Below the pieces are notes generated by a model that was given only the letters and a program-made list of their open reading frames with translations, searched no databases and was not told where the DNA came from. Below, piece by piece: positions 35,633 through 43,308 of a DNA stretch of 64,000 nt; the first letter of the stretch is position 1; every line of letters begins with the position of its first letter. A program made the position numbers and the translations under genes. The DNA is taken from positions 1 to 64,000 of the forward strand of contig CAYWGH010000027.1 in assembly GCA_964457925.1 (NCBI GenBank), given 5' to 3'. Source of the stretch: Coneutiohabitans sp964457925. Lineage in GTDB: Bacteria; Zhuqueibacterota; Zhuqueibacteria; Zhuqueibacterales; Zhuqueibacteraceae.

Positions 35633-36690
35633 GCCTTCACTCCTTGCCGTTTGCAGGCTTCCTCGAGAATCGCGAGGATCAAATCGTCAAATGTCATTCC
35701 CGCAGAATAAGCTGCTTTGGGGAAACACGAATGCACGGTGGGGTCTTTGATCAAGCCGGGCAGCGGATTCAGCTCCAGAATGTTCGGCTCACCGTTCGCA
35801 TCCAGGCGAACGTCGATGCGGCAGAGATCGCGGCACCCGAGGTAGTTGTACGCCTTCTTGCACATCGTTTCGATTTTTAAGCGCAATTCCTCGTCCAAAT
35901 CGGCCGGGCATTTATAAATTTCAAGCTCGTGATCAGGTGAATCCCACAACCATTTTGCTTCCCAGCCATAGATGGGTTTTGCTCCCTGCGGCAATGCTTC
36001 GAAGGCGATTTCCACGATCGGCAACACGCGCAAGGAAGCGCCATTGCCCAACAACGCCACGGTAAATTCGCGGCCCGGGAGAAACTCTTCAACGATCGCC
36101 GGTTGCGAGTAGGTGTTCCAAACTTTCTCAACCATGGGGCGAAGTGCCTTGCTGTCTTCGATCACCGAGTCTGTCCAGATGCCTTTGCTCGAGCCTTCGA
36201 ACAGCGGCTTGACAAACATGGGGTAATCAAAATGCCGCAACTGCCCGTTCAGCGGCCAAGATTTGAGCACCGCGAATTTCGCGGTGGGCAGGCGATGATA
36301 CGCCAGAATCTCTTTGGCGCGCGCCTTGTCCAGGCACATGCCGAGCGTCAACGGATCAGAACCGGTGTACGGAATGCCCAGCATTTCCAGCATGGCTGGA
36401 ATTACCGATTCGCGTGAAACGCCGGTAAAGCCCTCCGCGATATTGAAAACGATATCCGGGCGATACTTGCGCAACTTTTCAAAGGCATTGAGATCCGCTT
36501 CAATGGGGATGACGTCATGGTACTTGCCGATCGTCTCCCGCAAGTCCCGCACCACATTTTCATCATCCCATTCCGCAAAATTATCCACACCCTCGACGCC
36601 AGAGGCCGGCGAGGGAGGAAATTCCGGAGGATCCGTATCTTCGGCGGAAGCCGAGATCCGCCTCATGTTGTAGGTAAATCCTACTCGCAT
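35629..36690 (-). CDS. ATP-grasp ligase related to D-Ala-D-Ala ligase (first of pair)
   Basis: The protein has 353 residues from the ATG at 36690 (AAGGAG upstream); the frame extends to 36768 without a ribosome site. Features are PDIVFNIAEGFTG, GIPYTGSDPLTLGMCLDK, YPMFVKPLFEGSSKGI, VEEFLPGREFTVALLG and NILELNPLPGL, the last supplying Mg-binding Glu and Asn. It shares the architecture of the next gene but only moderate similarity, so the two probably add different building blocks. The N-terminus shows an Asp/Pro/Glu-rich insertion (TDPPEFPPSPASG) unlike Ddl. A 40-codon ORF overlaps its start by ten bases. Confidence 0.85.
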   Translation of the reverse strand: MRVGFTYNMRRISASAEDTDPPEFPPSPASGVEGVDNFAEWDDENVVRDLRETIGKYHDVIPIEADLNAFEKLRKYRPDIVFNIAEGFTGVSRESVIPAMLEMLGIPYTGSDPLTLGMCLDKARAKEILAYHRLPTAKFAVLKSWPLNGQLRHFDYPMFVKPLFEGSSKGIWTDSVIEDSKALRPMVEKVWNTYSQPAIVEEFLPGREFTVALLGNGASLRVLPIVEIAFEALPQGAKPIYGWEAKWLWDSPDHELEIYKCPADLDEELRLKIETMCKKAYNYLGCRDLCRIDVRLDANGEPNILELNPLPGLIKDPTVHSCFPKAAYSAGMTFDDLILAILEEACKRQGVKA

Positions 36691-36803
36691 AAAAACTTTT
36701 CTCCTTGAATAAGAGTAAATTGCTGTGTGATGATCACGTGCAATGAAATGTTCGAAATTGAAGCGCACGAAACTTCAACCATAATCGTGCAATCGTTCGA
36801 CAT
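36681..36803 (-). CDS. 40-residue ORF leading the ATP-grasp cassette
   Basis: The ATG at 36803 has a textbook ribosome site, AGGAG six bases upstream, better than that of most genes here. The peptide starts MSNDCTIMVEVSCASI, contains Ile/Ser/Thr-rich and Gln-Gln-Phe stretches and ends KFLCE; it has three cysteines. Its stop lies ten bases inside the first ATP-grasp gene, so it must be cotranscribed and could be coupled to it. It may be a leader peptide, a substrate/precursor peptide, or a small subunit; none is proved. No signal peptide. Confidence 0.5.
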   Translation of the reverse strand: MSNDCTIMVEVSCASISNISLHVIITQQFTLIQGEKFLCE

Positions 36804-37291
36804 GGGTCTCTCCTGAGAGAGATAGAGACTAAAACTGTCGCTGTTCGGCAACCGGTGCAGCAAAGCGCCGTTTGCGCAATCGGTCGCCACCGGATTAATC
36901 TAGCGCTGGTCTTGGTCGTGTGAAAACGACCGCTTCGATCTCACACGGCAATCACCCATTGCAACAGTTGAAAAATTTTTGAATGGCTGAGACGGAATTG
37001 AGAAGACAAAGTAATTATAGAAGGAAGGTTACAGGGACTATTCCCCTCTAAGAGGTGTAGCTTTAAGTGTCTGGCAGGATACGCAGATTTCGGTACGATC
37101 ACCGCATCTGCCGTAAGATCAAACAACATCTGATTAATAAGTCTCCAAATTGCCCGAGGTATTTTTTTATCGCGCGCAATAAACAAACTTTTTTATGAAA
37201 ATGCAAGAAATAATTGGCCGTTTCTGGTGAAAACGTCATTTTTTTGGAGATCAACTCATGTCTGCGCGTTTTTGCAGCGCTGGTTGTCATG
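36804..37291. other. Upstream region of the ATP-grasp cassette
   Basis: No supported gene. Frames on the minus strand from about 37186 and 37290 start at weak codons without ribosome sites and look random. A hairpin GGTCGT/ACGACC with a six-base loop (about 36926-36943) lies some 120 bases before the 40-codon ORF and might belong to its leader. The cassette promoter must lie in this stretch, but I see no clear boxes. Confidence 0.5.
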
Positions 37292-37429
37292 TCACTTGAC
37301 GTTGTGCAACCGTGCCGGCTTCGAGGTTGACTGCGCGCCGCCCTGTTCCGGGCATCCCCGCGGAAAAAGCAGGAACATCACAAAGAAGATAAAGAGAATG
37401 ATGATGACGGTTTTTGTGCGTGAACTCAT
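37292..37429 (-). CDS. 45-residue membrane-anchored small protein
   Basis: The ATG at 37429 is preceded by AAAGGAG. The sequence opens MSSRTKTVIIILFIFFVMFL, one strong membrane helix, then PRGCPEQGGAQ and a basic tail ending RLHNVK. TTGACT lies about 120 bases upstream with only a poor -10 partner. It is too short for usual gene callers. The single Cys after the helix could be an atypical lipid-attachment site, but the preceding residues (PRG) do not form a lipobox. Function unknown. Confidence 0.6.
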   Translation of the reverse strand: MSSRTKTVIIILFIFFVMFLLFPRGCPEQGGAQSTSKPARLHNVK

Positions 37430-37601
37430 AAGGCCCGACTCCTTTCTGGTTTCACCCGGTGACTTTGCCAGTTTATCGCTGCTGGCTCAAAGTTGTCGGC
37501 AAGCTAACCAAACTCCTTAAAAAAGTCAATTGGACATTGTGTTGTTTTTTTATTATGCTGCGAGCAATTGATCTTGATCATCTTACAAAAAGCGCTCAGA
37601 T

Positions 37602-38669
37602 ATGACTTCTTCCTGGCTGCTCTACGGCGCGAACGGCTACACCGGCAAAATCACGGCGCATTTGGCTGTCGAGCGGGGTTTTCGTCCCATTCTGGCGGGG
37701 CGCAACGCAATCGCGATACCAACGCTCGCCCATGAGCTTGGCCTGGAATATCGCATTTTCGATCTCAAAGATTCCGCCGGGATAGCTTCACACCTGCACG
37801 GCGTCGCAGCCGTGCTGCATATGTCCGGACCCTTTTCCGCGACTTCAAGACCAATGCTCGAGGCCTGCCTGCAGGCGCGCGTGCATTATCTGGACATTAC
37901 CGGCGAGATCGAGGTATTCGAAGCGGCTTTTGAACGTGAGGCCGAAGCCAAGCATGCCGGAATTGTGATTATGCCCGGAGTCGGCTTTGACGTTGTGCCC
38001 ACGGATTGCTTAGCGGCCATGCTCAAAGACCGTTTACCCGATGCCACGCATCTGGAGCTTGCTTTTGCCGGAACCGGCAGATCGAGCAAAGGCACAACGA
38101 AGACGGCGATCGAAGCGCTACCCAAGGGCGGCCGCGTGCGGCTTTCCGGCAAAATCATACAAGTGCCATTCGGTTGGAAAACCCGAGAGATTCCATTTCC
38201 AAACGCCAATCGGACAGGCATTTCAATTCCATGGGGTGATGTGAGCACGGCATTTCACACCACAGGCATTCCCAACATTTGTGTTTATACTGTGCTCCCA
38301 ATTGCCATCGTCAAGCGAAAAGGCATGCTGAACAGATTTGCCCCAATACTTGGCTTAGAACTAGTGCAAAGCATTCTCAAGAAAGTCGCGGTGAGGCATG
38401 TGAAGGAATTGAGTAAAACAGAACGCCAACAGGCATTCACCGAAGTGTGGGGTGAAGTGCGTAACGCCCAGGGGAAAAACGTGACCGGCAGATTGACAAC
38501 GCCTGAGGGTTACACGCTTACGGCCGAGTCTTCACTCGCAGCAATGCAGCGTATTTTGCGCGGAGACATTCTGCCGGGCGTGTGGACTCCGGCGCAGGCT
38601 TTCGGCGCAAGTTTTGTCACAACGTTGCCGGGTGTAAAACTTCATTCTTTTGAGACAACCGGAGATTGA
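37602..38669 (+). CDS. Saccharopine dehydrogenase-like / trans-acting enoyl reductase-type oxidoreductase
   Basis: The protein has 355 residues. The N-terminal dinucleotide motif is LYGANGYTGKI, and HMSGPFSATSRPMLEACLQA and HYLDITGE are typical of the Saccharop_dh_N/YMR226-like group that includes trans-acting enoyl reductases. GVGFDVVPTDCLAAML follows. The substrate is unknown; true saccharopine dehydrogenase is longer. It is followed after one base by yceH, so both are in one transcript. Confidence 0.85.
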   Translation: MTSSWLLYGANGYTGKITAHLAVERGFRPILAGRNAIAIPTLAHELGLEYRIFDLKDSAGIASHLHGVAAVLHMSGPFSATSRPMLEACLQARVHYLDITGEIEVFEAAFEREAEAKHAGIVIMPGVGFDVVPTDCLAAMLKDRLPDATHLELAFAGTGRSSKGTTKTAIEALPKGGRVRLSGKIIQVPFGWKTREIPFPNANRTGISIPWGDVSTAFHTTGIPNICVYTVLPIAIVKRKGMLNRFAPILGLELVQSILKKVAVRHVKELSKTERQQAFTEVWGEVRNAQGKNVTGRLTTPEGYTLTAESSLAAMQRILRGDILPGVWTPAQAFGASFVTTLPGVKLHSFETTGD

Positions 38670-38670
38670 T

Positions 38671-39312
38671 ATGATACTGCTTTCGCCCGAAGAAGCGCGC
38701 GTGCTCGGCTGCTTGATTGAAAAAAGCCAGGCCACGCCGGAATATTACCCCCTGACGCTCAACGCCCTGGTCGCGGCATGCAATCAGAAAACCAGCCGCG
38801 ATCCGGTGGTGGACTATACTTCTGAAGAAGTGGAGGAAGCGCTCAGACATTTGCGCGATAAAAACCTGTGCGCCTTTGTGGCGGGAGAAGGCCGCGTGTT
38901 GAAATACGCGCATCGTTGTGGAGATAACGGCCTGGGACTATCGCCGGCAGAACAGGCGGCATTGAGTCTCATGCTGCTGCGCGGGCCGCAGACCATCGGC
39001 GAGATCAAAAACCGCTCGGGCCGGCAGCATGAGTTTGCCAGCCTGGAAGAGGTGCAGGAAGTTGTCGCAGCTCTGATGGGACGCGAGCCTTCGCTGGCCG
39101 AACAAGCGCCGCGCCAGCCAGGGCAGAAAGAAGTGCGTTACCGGCATTTGTTTTTTGAATATGAAAACGAGATTGAAACAGCTTCGCCGGTTGCCGCCTC
39201 GCCCTCCTTGCGCCATGAAGTCGAAGAATTGAAAGACACATTGGCGGAAATGCAAACCCGGCTGAATAATTTGGAAGAAACTGTCGCAAAAATGAAGGCC
39301 GATCTGTATTGA
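38671..39312 (+). CDS. yceH: YceH-family (DUF480) winged-helix protein
   Basis: The protein has 213 residues from the ATG at 38671 (GGAG seven bases upstream; the earlier in-frame start at 38650 lies in the preceding gene). Family marks are LSPEEARVLGCLIEKSQATP, YYPLTLNALVAACNQKTSRD and AEQAALSLMLLRGPQTIGEI, two winged-helix units. The last ~35 residues (LRHEVEELKDTLAEMQTRLN) form a coiled coil. Function in the cell is not established for the family. Confidence 0.93.
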   Translation: MILLSPEEARVLGCLIEKSQATPEYYPLTLNALVAACNQKTSRDPVVDYTSEEVEEALRHLRDKNLCAFVAGEGRVLKYAHRCGDNGLGLSPAEQAALSLMLLRGPQTIGEIKNRSGRQHEFASLEEVQEVVAALMGREPSLAEQAPRQPGQKEVRYRHLFFEYENEIETASPVAASPSLRHEVEELKDTLAEMQTRLNNLEETVAKMKADLY

Positions 39313-39330
39313 ATCATGCCGGACATGCAA

Positions 39331-40008
39331 TCACCGAACGAGCAGCATTTTCCGCCATTGGACATGATTTTCAGCCCGGAGCCGGCAGAAGTATATTCCC
39401 GACGGTAGCAACTGACCTTGGTCGTCTTGACCGTTCCATGGCACACTGTGAAGCCCGGAAGTCAGGCGTTGGGCAAGCAGCTCTCTCACGCGTCGGCCCA
39501 AAATATCATAAATTCCAACGATCACCACATCTGGCTGGGTTAATCTGGAAAGTTGTGGTGGTTTCAGAGTTGAAGGGACTTGGAAAATTTTAGTGCAGCT
39601 CGAAGCCATCTGAAAAAATTACCGGCTCTTCTTTCACGCTCTCCGGATCGCCGTTTTCGTCGATCAACAATCGGCTAACATAAATGTCATGAAAATTATT
39701 ACTACTCCAGTCGATGAAGTCACCGGAGCGAACTCCAGCCCTTGGTTGATGTTGGAATTGATTTGTGTCGGTGGTAGCCAAACAGATTTGATTTTTCTGG
39801 AACTCAAAATATCACTTCCTGCGGAATCTAAGCTGCCAATAAAAAATAGTTGGTCTCCCATGGGGCTAATAGATGGCTGTCCATCGATCCCAATAATATC
39901 AAGCTCAACCGGTTCACTCCACACTTCAGGAGCCAACGATGGCGCTTGAGAATGGACAAGGTTCATGCAGGTTAGAATTGAGATCCAAATAGCAAAATGG
40001 TGTTTCAT
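39331..40008 (-). pseudogene. Decayed secreted PD40-repeat protein with sorting-domain remnant
   Basis: From an ATG at 40008 the frame gives a signal peptide (HHFAIWISILTCMNLVHSQ) and a WD40-like PD40 repeat (GQPSISPMGDQLFFIG). A frameshift near 39700 moves the continuation NNFHDIYVSRLLIDEN to another frame, which stops at 39590. A third frame then encodes the end of a FlgD-like sorting domain (IYDILGRRVRELLA, LLPSGIYFCRLRAE), truncated at its N-side. Normal members have many PD40 repeats, so sequence is also missing. It converges with yceH. Confidence 0.65.
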
Positions 40009-40025
40009 CTTGCGCAACTTTTGGG

Positions 40026-40181
40026 TTATCCTTCCCCGGGAAGATAAATTCCATGCGTTGCAGCGGGGTTGATTGGTTGAGCCTGAGAGCCGTCGACGCC
40101 ACAAGCTATTTCAGTTTGCACTATTGAATAGCTCGACAAACCGGCGAGACAGAGCATGAATGCGAGTAAGAATGTTCTCAT
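40026..40181 (-). CDS. 51-residue secreted peptide ORF
   Basis: The ATG at 40181 has a perfect TAAGGAGGT ribosome site, part of which is the stop codon of the upstream pseudogene. A signal peptide (MRTFLLAFMLCLAGLSS) is followed by about 34 residues with ACGVDGSQAQ and HGIYLPGEG, then TAA. It may be a genuine small secreted protein or the surviving head of a larger gene whose body became the pseudogene starting at 40008, 17 bases downstream. Confidence 0.5.
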   Translation of the reverse strand: MRTFLLAFMLCLAGLSSYSIVQTEIACGVDGSQAQPINPAATHGIYLPGEG

Positions 40182-40192
40182 CACAAACCTCC

Positions 40193-40703
40193 TTACTTGA
40201 GATAATGAATCTTGATGCTTCGCGAAAACCGGGCGCTATTTAATCTGACTATATAGATGCCGTTGCCAGCGTCTTCTCCTGAATTGGTTCTTCCGTTCCA
40301 TGAAATTGCTTGATATCCAGCGCCCGACCTTTCAGGTGTAAAAGCAGCGATTTCACGTCCTAAAATATCATAGATTGAAACATGCACTCGGTAGGGCCAA
40401 TAATTTGGTAAAGAAAAAAATATCTGTGTGGTATGCTTGAAGGGGTTGGGGTAGTTCTGATATAAAACAGGCTGATTTGGCATTGGTGATTGAGAGGCTT
40501 CCTCAACTGAGGTTAGTGTGGTATCACCAAATAAGGTGCCGTTAATATAAGCACCGACAAGAAAATTAAGATCCCCTCTGCCCCTTCGAATATGAATCCA
40601 AGGCCTGGCGCCAGGGCCCTTTCAGTAAACAGACCGATATGATTGTCATCAATCAGAAGGTCGAAAGAATAGTCGTAACAATTCTGAAAATTACCCGAGG
40701 GGC
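40193..40703 (-). pseudogene. Decayed secreted protein with C-terminal sorting domain
   Basis: The last 96 codons are an intact sorting domain (LYQNYPNPF, SIYDILGREIAAF, GNGIYIVRLNSA). The frame continues upstream through GDLNFLVGAYINGTLFG to WIHIRRGRG, then meets a stop. The preceding sequence (CYDYSFDLLIDDNHIGLFTE) continues in a different frame, so at least one frameshift near 40625 breaks the gene, and a further one near 40700 is likely. The original was a larger exported protein; its start is not identifiable. Confidence 0.65.
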
Positions 40704-40893
40704 TCTAAAAATTTGCATACCAATGAACTGCACAAGCTGGCATAAAGACATGCTTTTGGAGAATTTCTTAGAAACAGCAGAGATCGCAGAAGCTCAAGGC
40801 ATCGTACGAACAATCAACTGCCCGCTGCGAGCCGCAACAGCACCGCACACAGCAAGCCGCCATAGTTGCCAAGCAGATAGCCGTGCAGAAGCC

Positions 40894-42186
40894 CTACACC
40901 CAGCGCTTCGAAATTGTGGTGGGATAGTATGCCGGATAAGCGTTGATCTTCTCCGCGGCAATAATTTCCGCGGCCCGGCGCGGTGAAATATTTTCAGCCC
41001 GGGCCTTGGCCAGAGCTTCATCTGTGGCTGTGCCGATTTGGCGATCAACGCTTGCCAAAAGTCCTTGCGCAGTAACGGGGCCTTCTTCGCAAATCAGCGT
41101 GTGATACAGCGCGGCCGTGCCGGCATTGGCAATGAAATCCGGCACCACCACCTTTCCCAATTCAAACAACCATTCTTCGATACTCGCAGGCGCAAAAGGA
41201 TCATTGGAACCGCAAACGATATACCTGGCCTTGATGCGCTTGTAGTTCCTTTCTGTGATCACGCCGCTGTCGGCAACGGGGATAAAAAGATCATCGCCCA
41301 GCTCATAAATAATTTCAGGATCAGAAATCAATTCGTATCCGGCGGGACGATCCGAGGCTGCCAGCAATTCCGGGAAAATGGCTTTAGTGCGTTCATTGCG
41401 CCGGGCGAGCAAATAATCAATATCCAATCCCTGTTTACAATAAATTGCTCCGAAACGATCGCTGAGCGCCTGAATCTTCGCGCCTCGATCCCCAAGAAAC
41501 TTCGCCAGCCCGCCACCGACATTGCCAAAGCCTTGAATCGCAACCGAACAGCCCTTGAGATTGTGTTCGCTCACGGCGCGCAAGGCTGCGGTGCAAATGC
41601 CGTAGCCGGTGGCAGCCGCGTTCATCACCATCGTGCCCCGTTCATCTAATTTCAGGTTGATGCCTTCATAAAAACGGTGAATGCGACGCTCTGCATTTCC
41701 AAATCTTTTTGCCAGCGCGTATTGCGGACAAGGCAGGCCAATCGCATTGGTGCAGGTGATGATCTCGGCCTCGTTCGTGTTCAAGTCTGCGCCAGTGACA
41801 TAACAATTGTGCAAGAACGCTTGCAGGAATTCAAACACGCGCTGCATCACCGCAAGCTTGTCCGGCCGCGCGGGATCATAATCAATGCCGAGCTTGGCGC
41901 CACCAATCGGCGGCTTGGTAAGAGTGAACTTGCGCGTCATGGTCTGCGCCAGCTTGATCATTTCTTCCGGCGTCACGCCTTTTTTCATGCGGCAGCCGCC
42001 GCCCGCAACACCATTCACCAGCATGTCGATCACCAAATAAGCGTTTGCGCCAGAGCGTTCGTCATGATACTCCACCACCATCATCGGCAGGCGATCTTTG
42101 ACGATGCTCTCCCTCTCCGGCACACGAGGAGTTCCGAGTTTCTTGTCCATGGCCATAGTCGCCAAATTTTCGTGTTCGAATCTCAT
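40894..42186 (-). CDS. Glu/Leu/Phe/Val-type amino acid dehydrogenase
   Basis: The protein has 430 residues. The substrate-side domain has GGGCRMKKGVTPEEMIKLAQ and the catalytic-lysine region KPPIGGAKLGIDYDP; the Rossmann domain has VAIQGFGNVGGGLAKFL and VPDFIANAGTA. It oxidatively deaminates an amino acid with NAD(P); the exact amino acid is uncertain. Its ATG overlaps the stop of the flavin subunit of the molybdenum hydroxylase (ATGA), so it belongs to that operon. A downstream start at codon 11 or 12 is possible. Confidence 0.85.
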   Translation of the reverse strand: MRFEHENLATMAMDKKLGTPRVPERESIVKDRLPMMVVEYHDERSGANAYLVIDMLVNGVAGGGCRMKKGVTPEEMIKLAQTMTRKFTLTKPPIGGAKLGIDYDPARPDKLAVMQRVFEFLQAFLHNCYVTGADLNTNEAEIITCTNAIGLPCPQYALAKRFGNAERRIHRFYEGINLKLDERGTMVMNAAATGYGICTAALRAVSEHNLKGCSVAIQGFGNVGGGLAKFLGDRGAKIQALSDRFGAIYCKQGLDIDYLLARRNERTKAIFPELLAASDRPAGYELISDPEIIYELGDDLFIPVADSGVITERNYKRIKARYIVCGSNDPFAPASIEEWLFELGKVVVPDFIANAGTAALYHTLICEEGPVTAQGLLASVDRQIGTATDEALAKARAENISPRRAAEIIAAEKINAYPAYYPTTISKRWV

Positions 42187-43163
42187 GAGGCCGGCTCACC
42201 GTTCAAATGTTTTTGCAATAATCGTCTGAGGTAGACAGCGATCATCGCTTTGCGATATTGCGGCGAAAGGGAAACATTGCGATAAGGCGTGACCCGGCTC
42301 ATGATCTCCTCGGCAATGCCCTCGATGAGATTTTCGGTGAGTTGGTCGCCGATGACGCCATTCGTTATCTCATCGAACAACAGCGGCGTCGTTGCCACGC
42401 CGGTCAGCCCGGCGCGCAGGCGCACAATCGTTCTCTCATTCAGCTCTAGGGCCACAGCGACACCGAGCACGGGAAAATCCATGGCATCGCGCACACGCAA
42501 TTTCAGGTAATCTGCTTGCAGCGTCTGCGCTGATGCCGGAATTGTAACATGCGTTAATATCTCTTCCGGAAGTTTGACGTTGCGCGTGATGCCGTCATGG
42601 GTAAAAAATTTTTCTGCGGGAACTACGCGCGTGCCGTCAGGCCCGACCAAAACAAAATTTGCACCCAGAACCATGAACACCGGCGCCAGATCGCCGGAGT
42701 ATGTGGCATAGCAAATTGATTGCTGCGGCACGACCAGACAATCGTTACCGTCCGCTTTCAAACAATAGTTTTTGGAATCTCGCCAGAACCAGCTTTGATT
42801 GAAGTAATAGCAGCGCGTGTCCAACATAATATTGCCGCCCACGGTGGCGGACTCTTGCAGCAGCGGCGTGGCAACAAGTTTGGCCGTATGCGGAATCACG
42901 GGAAGGGAGGTTTGCAGCGCGGGATTGTTGATCACTTCACGCAAACGCGCCATCGCGCCAATACGCGCGGGGCTGATTTCCCGCAACTCTGCGATGCCGC
43001 TCAGGCTGATGACGTTGCCATGCGCATTCAAACGCATTTTATAATTCGGCAGCAAATCCGTGCCGCCGGAGACGAAGTCAAAATCACCGTCACAGCTTTG
43101 CGCAATGGCAATGGCCTCGTTCACGGTTTTGGGCTGATGATATTTGAATGCAGGAAGAATCAT
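42183..43163 (-). CDS. Molybdenum hydroxylase FAD subunit, 4-hydroxybenzoyl-CoA reductase beta-like
   Basis: The protein has 326 residues, CoxM/XdhB family: FAD-binding VSGGTDLLPNYK and ATVGGNIMLDTRC. It also carries four cysteines, C118, C134, C142 and C151 (TRCYYFNQSW...NYCLKADGNDC...SIC), the insertion that in 4-hydroxybenzoyl-CoA reductase (HcrB) holds an extra [4Fe-4S] cluster; ordinary xanthine dehydrogenases lack it. It passes electrons between the [2Fe-2S] subunit and FAD. Third gene of the operon after the small and large subunits. Confidence 0.88.
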   Translation of the reverse strand: MILPAFKYHQPKTVNEAIAIAQSCDGDFDFVSGGTDLLPNYKMRLNAHGNVISLSGIAELREISPARIGAMARLREVINNPALQTSLPVIPHTAKLVATPLLQESATVGGNIMLDTRCYYFNQSWFWRDSKNYCLKADGNDCLVVPQQSICYATYSGDLAPVFMVLGANFVLVGPDGTRVVPAEKFFTHDGITRNVKLPEEILTHVTIPASAQTLQADYLKLRVRDAMDFPVLGVAVALELNERTIVRLRAGLTGVATTPLLFDEITNGVIGDQLTENLIEGIAEEIMSRVTPYRNVSLSPQYRKAMIAVYLRRLLQKHLNGEPAS

Positions 43164-43308
43164 AATTCTTCTTCGTTATTGGGCATCTGAATCCACAGGA
43201 ATCGTTAACGAAACGATTCAGATGGTATTGCTGAATGAGATGAAATCAAGTGGTTTTGCCGTTAATCATTTGGCCGCGGCAAGATGCCGTGTGACGAACA
43301 CGTCTGCG

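Noticed and set aside
36941..37186. 81-codon minus-strand frame upstream of the ATP-grasp cassette
   Set aside because: TTG start without a ribosome site and no recognisable features; treated as random.
40794..40893. Hydrophobic reading (GLLHGYLLGNYGGLLCAVLL) just past the amino acid dehydrogenase stop
   Set aside because: It continues from the dehydrogenase end in another frame with no start codon or ribosome site; probably chance, though a frame-lost fragment cannot be excluded.
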